A DNA stretch of 5,687 nucleotides from an uncultured Lachnospiraceae bacterium (GTDB lineage Bacteria; Bacillota; Clostridia; Lachnospirales; Lachnospiraceae): assembly GCA_945485625.1 (NCBI GenBank), contig CALYSH010000113.1, positions 1 to 5,687 on the forward strand. The letters are read 5' to 3'. The notes beneath the pieces were generated by a model. The model did no database searches, was not told the DNA's origin, and saw only the letters and a program-made list of their open reading frames with translations. The position numbers and the translations under genes are program-made. This document shows positions 1 to 5,687 of the stretch, piece by piece. The first letter of the stretch is position 1; every line of letters begins with the position of its first letter.

Positions 1-67
1 TGCATACAGCAGGAACTCCAAAATACATTTTTTAAAAGAGAATTTTAAAAAAATCAAAAGTGAATAA
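1..67 (+). other. Leader region, possibly including the 3' tail of an upstream gene
   Basis: All three forward frames are open from the left edge and then stop: at TAA 33-35 (tail HTAGTPKYIF), at TAA 46-48 (tail ending FFKREF), and at TAA 65-67 (tail ending KKIKSE). The last would overlap the GTG start of the permease at 60 by eight bases, which would suit translational coupling and explain the missing ribosome binding site. The stretch is too short to decide between them or to name a product. No convincing -35/-10 promoter pair is seen. Confidence 0.3.
28..52. repeat. Perfect 10-bp AT-only inverted repeat upstream of the first permease
   Basis: TTTTTTAAAA (28-37) and TTTTAAAAAA (43-52) are exact reverse complements separated by the five bases GAGAA. 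The stem has no G or C, so the hairpin would be weak in RNA. It lacks the GC-rich stem of an intrinsic terminator, so I do not call one. It lies 7 bases before the GTG at 60. It could be bent or easily melted DNA, an operator for a dimeric regulator, or simply low-complexity AT sequence. Confidence 0.5.
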
Positions 68-932
68 AAAACGTCTCAGGAAGCTTCGGATAAAGTCGGC
101 GGCGTTTCTGGCTCCCAGCTTTTTGGGGGTGATGCTGTTCTTTATTCTTCCGTTCATTGTCATCGGATTTTATTCCGTAGTGGATAATCCCATCAGTAAG
201 GAATTTGTGGGATTGGATAATTTCAAAATGCTGGTCCAGAACGGGGCATTTAAAACAGCAGTACATAATACGGTTATGTTTTCCGTTCTGGCGGTGCCCC
301 TCGCAGTGGTGTTAAGTCTTCTGCTTGCCATTGTATTGGAGGCAAAGCTACCGTTCCGCAGTCAGTTCCGTACCTTTTTCTTAAGTCCCATGATGGTGCC
401 GGTGGCCTCCATTGTGTTGATCTGGCAGGTACTGTTCAGCTATAATGGTGTGGTAAATGCTTTTATCGGGGTGTTTGGAGCCGAAAAGATTGACTGGTTG
501 AAATCCAAATATTCCATTATTGTGGTGGTGATACTGTTTTTATGGAAGAACCTGGGCTACAACATGATTCTGTTTATGGCGGCGCTGGCCAGTATTCCCA
601 AGGATATTCTGGAGGTGGCAAGATTGGAGAGCGCTACACCCTTACAGACCTTCTTCCGGATTAAGATCCGGTATCTTTCCTCCACCATTTTGTTTGTTAC
701 CATTATGTCCCTGATCAGCTCCTTTAAGATATTCCGGGAGGTATATCAGCTGACCACAGACCATCCCCATGATGCCATCTATCTGCTGCAGCATTTTATG
801 AACAACAAGTTTAAGCAGCTGGATTATCAGACCCTGTCGGCGGCAGCCATTCTGCTGTCCCTGGTGATGATTGTCATCATAGGCATCCTGTTTATCACAG
901 AGAATCATTTCGGAAAGGATGTGGAGGGCTGA
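60..932 (+). CDS. Sugar-type ABC transporter permease, MalF/UgpA-like
   Basis: Integral membrane subunit of a binding-protein-dependent ABC importer (BPD_transp_1 family), expected to form the channel with the next gene's product. The 290 residues match the usual family length. Six hydrophobic segments are visible, near residues 13-40, 71-93, 106-127, 152-176, 207-225 and 259-281. Family hallmarks include GLDNF at 51-55, the N-T-V-M-F start of helix 2 at 70-74, and the FFLSPMMVP run near 106. The cytoplasmic EAA loop (about 185-206) is degenerate: EVARLESA replaces the usual EAAxxDGA, and the I-x-L-P end reads IKIRY. The GTG at 60 is the only reasonable start: an in-frame TAA lies at 33-35, and the next ATG (132) would remove most of helix 1. 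No good ribosome binding site precedes it, so coupling to an upstream gene is possible. The substrate cannot be named; carbohydrate is a family-level guess. Family call is secure, substrate is not. Confidence 0.93.
   Translation: MNKKRLRKLRIKSAAFLAPSFLGVMLFFILPFIVIGFYSVVDNPISKEFVGLDNFKMLVQNGAFKTAVHNTVMFSVLAVPLAVVLSLLLAIVLEAKLPFRSQFRTFFLSPMMVPVASIVLIWQVLFSYNGVVNAFIGVFGAEKIDWLKSKYSIIVVVILFLWKNLGYNMILFMAALASIPKDILEVARLESATPLQTFFRIKIRYLSSTILFVTIMSLISSFKIFREVYQLTTDHPHDAIYLLQHFMNNKFKQLDYQTLSAAAILLSLVMIVIIGILFITENHFGKDVEG
923..928 (+). promoter_or_regulatory. Ribosome binding site for the MalG-like permease
   Basis: GGAGGG lies inside the last codons of the first permease, three bases before the ATG at 932. 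It supports that start over the downstream in-frame ATG at 974. With the TGATG overlap it points to re-initiation by ribosomes finishing the first permease. Confidence 0.7.
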
Positions 933-1885
933 TGAAAAAGAAACGAACTGCTGATCCCGGTGATTTCCTGCGCATGCGGGATGCGAAAGCTGCAAGAAAA
1001 CGCAAAATCTGGAATTATTTCAAGATTGGTGTGGCTACCATGATTGCGGCGGCATTCGCCTTTTTGTTTTTGACACCGATTGTTCTGACCATTACCAATT
1101 CCTTTATGTCTGCTTCGGAAATAGCATCCAATTACGGAAGCGTATTCGAAACCAGCGCAGAGGGCGGAAAGGTCTTTATTTACAAGATTGTAAACTTAAA
1201 ATTCATTCCGGATACGGTCTCCTTCAGCCAGTACATAACGGTGTTGTTTAAGAGTCCGGAGTATTTGCTTAAGTTTTGGAATTCCGTAATCTTAGTGGGA
1301 CCCATCGTGGTGTTCCAGTTAATTGTGGCCTGTCTGGCCTCCTATGGATTTGCCAGATATGAGGGGAAGCTTCGACAGATTATTTTCTTCTCCTATATTA
1401 TTCTAATGCTGATGCCTTATCAGGTAACCCTGGTTCCCAATTATCTGGTCAGCAGCTGGTTGAAGCTTCTGGATACGAACTGGGCCATCTGGCTTCCCGG
1501 CATTGTATCACCCTTTGCGGTGTTTTTGCTGACGAAGTTTATGAAGCGGATTCCCCAGTCCATGATTGAGGCGGCCCAGATTGACGGTGCGGGAGAGTGG
1601 CAGATTTTCCGCAAAATCTGTATTCCACTTTGTAAGGGGGCCATCTGTTCTGCGGCGATACTGGTGTTTATTGATTACTGGAATATGGTGGAGCAACCAT
1701 TGATTTTGTTAAGTGACGCAGAAAAGCATCCTCTGTCCGTCTATCTAAGCAGGATTAACAGCGGAGAGGTGGGACTGGCATTCGCGGTGGCAACCATCTA
1801 TATGATTCCCTGCCTGTTGGTATTCCTGTACGGGGAGGAGTATCTTGTAGACGGTATTACCTACCAGGGCGGTGTAAAAGGATAA
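932..1885 (+). CDS. Carbohydrate-type ABC transporter permease, MalG/UgpE-like
   Basis: Second membrane subunit of the importer-type permease pair. The 317-residue product has a basic cytoplasmic N-terminus (residues 1-30) and six hydrophobic segments near 31-54, 117-140, 150-169, 181-203, 237-256 and 281-301. The EAA loop is canonical: E213-A-A-Q-I-D-G-A-G at 213-221, followed by I-x-I-P-L ending at 233. This is the coupling helix that docks on the ATPase. The C-terminus (DGITYQGGVKG) is the standard family ending, normally G-x-x-x-G-A-V-K-G. The outside loop between helices 1 and 2 (about 55-116) looks longer than in many relatives. The ATG at 932 shares its A with the TGA of the previous gene and has GGAGGG at 923-928 in front. 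A start at M15 (974) is less likely. The overlap implies tightly coupled, near equimolar synthesis of both permeases. Family call is secure; the substrate is unknown. Confidence 0.95.
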   Translation: MKKKRTADPGDFLRMRDAKAARKRKIWNYFKIGVATMIAAAFAFLFLTPIVLTITNSFMSASEIASNYGSVFETSAEGGKVFIYKIVNLKFIPDTVSFSQYITVLFKSPEYLLKFWNSVILVGPIVVFQLIVACLASYGFARYEGKLRQIIFFSYIILMLMPYQVTLVPNYLVSSWLKLLDTNWAIWLPGIVSPFAVFLLTKFMKRIPQSMIEAAQIDGAGEWQIFRKICIPLCKGAICSAAILVFIDYWNMVEQPLILLSDAEKHPLSVYLSRINSGEVGLAFAVATIYMIPCLLVFLYGEEYLVDGITYQGGVKG

Positions 1886-1901
1886 GAAGATTTGTAAGAA
1901 T

Positions 1902-1907
1902 AAGGAG
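1902..1907 (+). promoter_or_regulatory. Ribosome binding site that fixes the adaptor start
   Basis: AAGGAG stands seven bases before the ATG at 1915, the ideal spacing. A second ATG at 1908, in another frame, touches the AAGGAG directly and cannot use it, so the 558-codon frame is the translated one. The 29-base gap after the permease stop holds no promoter or terminator that I can see. Confidence 0.85.
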
Positions 1908-1914
1908 ATGCGGT

Positions 1915-3591
1915 ATGAAAGAAAAGAGTACCAACAAAAGAGAATGGATCAAGTCAGCTGCGATCGTATTTCTGACCGTGATGCTGGTGTTAACCTTCTT
2001 TTCCCAGACAATCATGAACTATTCCCTGCCGGAGGTGGCAACCAATTACGTGCAGAGCGGTACCATCACCACCAAGGTAAGAGGAACCGGTATGGTGGAA
2101 AGTACGGATCCTTACAATGTGATTGTGAAGGAAACCCGGAAGGTATCCGGCGTGGCTGTCAAAGTGGGTGACAGAGTGGAAAAGGGGGATGTGCTGCTTT
2201 ATCTGGCGGAGAAGGAAAGCACGGAGCTGGAGGCAGCCAGACAGAGTCTGGCAGATGCCCAGGATGCCTATGACAAAGCTTTCTTATCCGCAGAGATCAA
2301 CGAGGGAATTATACAGGAATCCAAAAAGGATACTCCTGTAGCGGTATATCGCCAGAATATTACCAATCTGCAGAACGAAGTGAAGGCTGCAGAGGAGGAG
2401 GTAAAAAAGGCTCAGGCCACGGTGGATGACTGGGCAAAGAAGGCGGATGCACTGCAGCGCCAGATTATGATTACCCCTTCCAACAATGCGGATGTAACTG
2501 CGGAAACCAAGGCATACAATGAAGCAAAGACCGCATATGAGAATGCATCCTTCGCCCTTACGGATGCGCAGAATAAAGTAAGTGAGTTGCAGAATCGTAT
2601 CAGTGTAGAAAGCACAGTCAGCGGAAATGATGTGCTGGTGGAGAATCTGGAGGCACAGCTTCTGGAAGCCCAGAGAGTACAGAACACGGCTCAGAATAAT
2701 GTAAATCAGACCAGACTGGTTATGGAACAGGCGCAGGCCGCACTGGAAAACAAAAAGGCATCCGGTGATACCAGTGCTACCTTAACCAATCTGAACAATC
2801 AGCTGTCCAACGTGAATGCCGCAAAGCAGAATGCAGAGAACGCACTTTCCGAGAAGCAGAAGGTTTATGAGGAAAAGGGAAAGAAGCTGAATGATTATCT
2901 TTCCGATATCAATTCTGCCATGAATCTGGGTGGTCTGTATGATGAGGTAGTGAAAGCAAAGACCCAGCTGGAAAAGTTGGAGGCGGAGGTGCTGGGTTCC
3001 ACGGTTGAGTCCGACATATCCGGTACCGTTATGGCAATCAATGTATCCTCAGGTCAGGAGACCAATCCCATGGATGCGGCAGTGGTACTTCAGCCGGATG
3101 GTCAGGGCTATACCATGTCCATGACCGTTACCAATGAGCAGGCCAAGTATCTGTCCGTAGGGGATAAGGCCAGTCTGGTGAATTCCTGGTGGTACAACAA
3201 TCTGGATATTACCTTGAGAAGCATTAAGCCCGATAAGCAGGAGCCTGCAAAGAAAAAGCTTCTTACCTTCGGCATTCAGAGCGAGTATGGAGATTCTATT
3301 TCTTCGGGTCAGAGCCTGAGCATTTCTGTGGGACAGAAGAATATTTCTTATGATCTCACCGTGCCCAACAGTGCCATCCGGGAGGATAATAACGGAAAGT
3401 TCATTCTTCAGATTGAGTCCAAGAGTACTCCGCTGGGAAACCGTTATTATGCAAGCAGAGTGGATGTAGAGGTGATCGCATCCGATGAAACCACCTCGGC
3501 CATCAAGGCACCCCTGTATGGCTGGGAATATGTCATTACCACATCTACAAAGCCGATTGTACCAGGTCAGCAGGTACGCTTAAATGACTAA
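1915..3591 (+). CDS. HlyD/MacA-like membrane fusion (adaptor) protein with long coiled coil
   Basis: Extracytoplasmic adaptor anchored by one N-terminal helix (about residues 12-31) after a short basic cytoplasmic tip; no cleavable signal or lipobox is seen. Order of parts: first lipoyl half around 70-98, with V-S-G-V-x-V-K-V-G-D-x-V-E-K-G-D at 77-92; an alpha-helical, Ala/Glu/Lys/Gln-rich coiled-coil region about 100-360 with polar breaks near 131-145, 195-208, 234-240 and 282-288; second lipoyl half about 363-393 (ESDISGTVMAINVSSGQ at 365-381); a beta-barrel-like part from about 399; and a membrane-proximal-like end with VPNSAIRED at 483-491 and a final VPGQQVRLND. This is the standard MacA/HlyD layout, in which adaptors bridge a membrane transporter to an outer partner. 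Here it sits between importer-type permeases and a MacB-like core protein, so its partner is more likely the next gene's product. The 558 residues are long for the family because of the coiled coil. The start at 1915 has AAGGAG seven bases upstream. Confidence 0.92.
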   Translation: MKEKSTNKREWIKSAAIVFLTVMLVLTFFSQTIMNYSLPEVATNYVQSGTITTKVRGTGMVESTDPYNVIVKETRKVSGVAVKVGDRVEKGDVLLYLAEKESTELEAARQSLADAQDAYDKAFLSAEINEGIIQESKKDTPVAVYRQNITNLQNEVKAAEEEVKKAQATVDDWAKKADALQRQIMITPSNNADVTAETKAYNEAKTAYENASFALTDAQNKVSELQNRISVESTVSGNDVLVENLEAQLLEAQRVQNTAQNNVNQTRLVMEQAQAALENKKASGDTSATLTNLNNQLSNVNAAKQNAENALSEKQKVYEEKGKKLNDYLSDINSAMNLGGLYDEVVKAKTQLEKLEAEVLGSTVESDISGTVMAINVSSGQETNPMDAAVVLQPDGQGYTMSMTVTNEQAKYLSVGDKASLVNSWWYNNLDITLRSIKPDKQEPAKKKLLTFGIQSEYGDSISSGQSLSISVGQKNISYDLTVPNSAIREDNNGKFILQIESKSTPLGNRYYASRVDVEVIASDETTSAIKAPLYGWEYVITTSTKPIVPGQQVRLND

Positions 3592-3592
3592 A

Positions 3593-3598
3593 AAGGAG
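3593..3598 (+). promoter_or_regulatory. Strong but distant ribosome binding site before a TTG start
   Basis: AAGGAG begins two bases after the adaptor's stop codon and is 14 bases from the TTG at 3613, longer than the usual 5-10. No other in-frame start codon exists in between. A weaker GTGGGA at 3602-3607 is closer. Poor spacing with TTG suggests lower expression of the MacB-like protein than of the adaptor. Confidence 0.55.
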
Positions 3599-3612
3599 TC
3601 CGTGGGAATACA

Positions 3613-4692
3613 TTGAAACGAATTCATATTTCTAAGAGAAAATGCATATGGTTTGGAAGTGCATTACTGGCCTTGCTGCTTGCCCTGCTGTTGGAAGGAA
3701 TCAGTGACCGGATGAGCGGTGGCTTAAAAAGCCAGCAGATGGCTGCCAGATGGAGTGAGAAGAGGGATGTGGCGCAAATCAGCTGTTTCTTCGCAGCAGG
3801 AAGTAATGTGACCCCGGATACCTTTGTTGCCTTTGAACATGGTCTGGATTCTGCACTGATGGAGGCTTCCATTACATTGGATGGAAAGAATCCCGGAGCC
3901 AGACTCTGGGTGGATGCATACAGTGCACCGGGGGAGATCTTCTTACAGTCCGATTATGGCTCTGTACAGTCCCGTGCATTGGGGGTCGGGGGAGATTTCT
4001 TCCTGTTTCACCCCCTGAAGCTCCTTTCCGGAAATTATTTTTCCGGAGATACCCTGAATCAGGATTATTGCATGCTGGATCAGGATCTGGCCTGGCAGCT
4101 TTATGGCTCAAACGATGTGGCGGGGAAGTATCTTTCGGTGAATGATCAGCTGCTGGTGATATCCGGCGTTGTGGAGCGTCCCCAGGGGAAGCTGTACACC
4201 GCAGCGGGGCTGGAGAAGCCTCTGGTCTATCTGCCCTATGAAACCTTACAGAAGCTGGGAAAGTGTGGAGAAATCAATCATTATGAGATCCTGATGCCGA
4301 ATCCGGTGGAGGGCTTTGCCGGAAAGATTGTAGAGGAAAAAATAGGAGTCTCCGGGGAACAGACGGAAATCATCAATAATTCCGAACGATATGGCTTCTT
4401 ACAACGCTTAACACTTTGGACCAAATTGTATACCAGGTCCATGAACGGTAAGGCTATTATTTACCCCTATTGGGAGAACATTGCCAGATATTATGAGGAT
4501 GTGCTTGCCAGAATATCCGTAGTAATTCTGGCGTGCATTGCATATGCAGTGCTGGTGCTTCTGGCACTGATTGTCATCTGGTACAGACATCGGACCTGGA
4601 CTGCATCGATTGTAATTCGAAAGCTTCAGGATAAGATATATGATCTGAGGACCAAACCTCTGAATAAAAAAGGAGAGAGGAAAAAGAAATGA
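3613..4692 (+). CDS. Two-helix protein with MacB-like periplasmic core domain (ABC transporter permease-like)
   Basis: Membrane protein of 359 residues with a basic N-terminus, a helix at about 11-29, a large extracytoplasmic domain of about 270 residues, a second helix at about 301-323 and a very basic cytoplasmic tail (ending KKGERKKK). The middle resembles the MacB periplasmic core domain: GVGGDFFLFHPLKLLSG at 124-140, then LDQDLAWQLYG at 155-165, then VAGKYLSVNDQLLVISGVV at 169-187, matching the family pattern of a G-x-x-F segment, a 'lD..lA..lfG' segment and 'vGk.v.i....ytVvGVv'. True MacB/FtsX permeases have four helices, with three after the core domain; here the chain ends soon after one, and no ATPase domain is present. 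The start is the TTG at 3613, the only start codon in frame between the stop at 3589-3591 and helix 1. AAGGAG at 3593-3598 is 14 bases away, which is long. The role is probably as partner of the preceding adaptor. Function is inferred. Confidence 0.82.
   Translation: MKRIHISKRKCIWFGSALLALLLALLLEGISDRMSGGLKSQQMAARWSEKRDVAQISCFFAAGSNVTPDTFVAFEHGLDSALMEASITLDGKNPGARLWVDAYSAPGEIFLQSDYGSVQSRALGVGGDFFLFHPLKLLSGNYFSGDTLNQDYCMLDQDLAWQLYGSNDVAGKYLSVNDQLLVISGVVERPQGKLYTAAGLEKPLVYLPYETLQKLGKCGEINHYEILMPNPVEGFAGKIVEEKIGVSGEQTEIINNSERYGFLQRLTLWTKLYTRSMNGKAIIYPYWENIARYYEDVLARISVVILACIAYAVLVLLALIVIWYRHRTWTASIVIRKLQDKIYDLRTKPLNKKGERKKK
4027..4047 (+). repeat. Intragenic hairpin, perfect 8-bp stem
   Basis: TCCGGAAA (4027-4034) and TTTCCGGA (4040-4047) are exact reverse complements around a five-base loop, inside the MacB-like core domain coding region. 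No T-run follows, so it is not a terminator. It may come merely from the codons for the local peptide SGNYFSGD, in which S-G appears twice. Confidence 0.45.
4670..4680 (+). promoter_or_regulatory. Ribosome binding site for the lipoprotein
   Basis: A purine run, AAGGAGAGAGG, lies within the last codons of the MacB-like gene. Its GAGAGG end is eight bases from the ATG at 4689. Together with the ATGA overlap (4689-4692) it supports coupled translation of the lipoprotein. Confidence 0.65.
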
Positions 4693-5687
4693 AAAAGGGT
4701 TTGAAAAAAGCGCTATGTACGGCACTGGTTTTCGCTTTGACCATCAGTATGTGTGCCTGCGGAAAGGATAAAGATAACCAGGGGGATGCGGGGAAGAAAA
4801 ATGTGAATGCCGCCCTGGCAAAGGAAGGCGTATACCGGGAGAAGGAATTGAATTTTGACCTGGGTCCGGATTATCAGCTGCTTTCCTCCTGCAAGCTGGA
4901 TGACCGTGTTTATGCATTGGCGGGAACCTATAATTACAACCAGGAGACCAGTGTATCCGAAATGGATTTGTATCTGTTATCCTGTGCGGTTGACGGAAGC
5001 GATGTACAGAAGAAGACACTGGAAATTCCGGAGCTGCAGCTTCCCGAGGGAGTGACCGTCCCGGAAAATAATGGCGGAGATTCGTCCGATCGCACAGTTG
5101 ACATTATGCCTATGCCGAGAACGGTTACCACTGATGTGGTAGAGGAGACTGCAATTGATGCGGATATGGCGGTGGATATGCCGGTTGAGGAACAGGATAC
5201 CCCTTTTTGGAGTTCCAACAGTGTTTCCAGTGCCGTGGTTCTTCCCAATAAGAGCATCGTAGCACTGCGCAACGCAGGCTTCAGCTATACAGATAACAAA
5301 AATCCTGAAAATAATGCATCGGGAAACGGAACCTATCTGGATTGCTGGGATATGGAAGGAAATCTGATTTACGACAAAGAAATCGATATGCAGCAGTATC
5401 AGAATGAGGAATCCTATTCTTATTTAGAGAGAATCCTCTGCACCAAGAGTGGCAAGACGGCTCTGATGTTTGGTGGTGATACCAGAGGCATTGTCCTGGT
5501 TGATGAAGAGGGAAATGCAGGTTCCATGAAGAAATTACCGGATGAGGTATTCCAGAATACTGCCGGCGTTGCTTACCGGAATGACGGAACTGCCATTGTC
5601 TGCTTCTATAAGGGGGAGGATTGGTCCAATCAGTATATTGCGATAGTCGATTCAGAGTCCGGCGCCGTAAGCAATGAAACCAAGCTG
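4689..5687 (+). CDS. Surface lipoprotein with propeller-like N-terminal region (3' end outside window)
   Basis: Open for 333 codons to the right edge with no stop, so the C-terminus is missing. The start is a lipoprotein signal: K-K-G-L-K-K, a hydrophobic stretch to about residue 20, then M-C-A-C-G with C24 as the likely lipidated cysteine (Ala at -1), followed by a charged tether (about 25-45). After that come beta-rich segments that alternate short hydrophobic strands with D-G, E-G-N or S-G turns: about 54-112, 180-234, 245-278 and 291-325 (for example WDMEGNLIYDKEID, LVDEEGNAG, AYRNDGTAIVC, IVDSESGAV). These look like beta-propeller blades, but no family is recognised. A linker at about 113-175 is Pro/Met/Val/acid-rich. 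The gene overlaps the previous stop by ATGA. In this operon position, a solute-binding domain further on would be the simplest guess, since the permease pair otherwise lacks a binding protein here. That is inference. Confidence 0.9.
   Translation, partial: MKKGLKKALCTALVFALTISMCACGKDKDNQGDAGKKNVNAALAKEGVYREKELNFDLGPDYQLLSSCKLDDRVYALAGTYNYNQETSVSEMDLYLLSCAVDGSDVQKKTLEIPELQLPEGVTVPENNGGDSSDRTVDIMPMPRTVTTDVVEETAIDADMAVDMPVEEQDTPFWSSNSVSSAVVLPNKSIVALRNAGFSYTDNKNPENNASGNGTYLDCWDMEGNLIYDKEIDMQQYQNEESYSYLERILCTKSGKTALMFGGDTRGIVLVDEEGNAGSMKKLPDEVFQNTAGVAYRNDGTAIVCFYKGEDWSNQYIAIVDSESGAVSNETKL

Noticed and set aside
28..60. Intrinsic terminator upstream of the operon
   Set aside because: The inverted repeat has no G or C in its stem and is followed by A, not T, on the + strand, so it does not meet the usual form in this direction.
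656..671. Perfect 6-bp stem with a four-base loop (CCGGAT / ATCCGG) in the first permease
   Set aside because: Short, inside coding sequence and without a T-run; expected by chance at this size.
642..995. 117-codon reverse-strand frame across the permease junction
   Set aside because: Antisense to two well-supported genes, with a His/Gln/Cys-rich, low-order translation and no recognisable features.
1908..2171. 87-codon forward frame starting just before the adaptor gene
   Set aside because: Its ATG abuts the AAGGAG with no spacing, and it lies inside the adaptor gene in another frame, with a composition unlike a folded protein.
4855..5055. 66-codon forward frame inside the lipoprotein gene
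   Set aside because: Shadow frame rich in Arg, Trp and Cys; the lipoprotein frame has the signal peptide, ribosome site and stop overlap.
5158..5187. Short tandem repeat in the lipoprotein linker (GATATG-GCGGTG / GATATG-CCGGTT)
   Set aside because: Only two imperfect units encoding DMAV and DMPV; better explained as low-complexity linker than as a repeat element.
4934..5272. 112-codon reverse-strand frame, rich in Ser and Thr
   Set aside because: It is antisense to the lipoprotein gene, has no clear ribosome binding site, and its Ser/Thr richness is a by-product of the acid- and turn-rich codons opposite.

Overview
The window reads as one stretch of a polycistronic operon, with every gene on the + strand and gaps of at most about 30 bases. 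It holds four complete genes and one that runs off the right edge. The likely source is a Gram-positive, low-to-mid GC Clostridia member, probably Lachnospiraceae-like. The reasons are strong AAGGAG-type ribosome binding sites, GTG and TTG starts alongside ATG, a Firmicutes-style lipoprotein signal ending in M-C-A-C-G, and protein sequences that resemble gut Clostridia. This placement is by pattern recognition and was not checked by a search.

Layout: (1) 1-59 is an AT-rich leader, possibly with the tail of an upstream gene, containing a perfect 10-bp AT-only inverted repeat. (2) 60-932 and 932-1885 encode a pair of six-helix inner-membrane permeases of the MalF/UgpA and MalG/UgpE type (carbohydrate importer family), joined by a TGATG stop/start overlap. 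(3) 1915-3591 encodes a membrane-anchored HlyD/MacA-like adaptor with split lipoyl halves around a long coiled coil. (4) 3613-4692 encodes a protein with a MacB-like extracytoplasmic core domain between only two membrane helices. (5) 4689-5687 is the first 333 codons of a lipoprotein that overlaps gene 4 by ATGA. Its visible part resembles repeated beta-rich, propeller-like blades.

The notable point is the combination. The permease pair is of the importer type, but the next two genes are of the type normally found in export or MacAB-like machines, and the last is a surface lipoprotein that could carry a solute-binding or sensing domain further on. No ATPase gene lies in the window. MalFG-type systems in Gram-positive bacteria often use a shared ATPase encoded elsewhere, so this does not argue against function. 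My inference is that the five products form, or contribute to, one cell-surface complex. Whether it imports, exports or senses cannot be told from the sequence alone. No RNA gene, CRISPR array, insertion sequence or terminator was seen, and no stretch longer than 60 bases lacks a gene.
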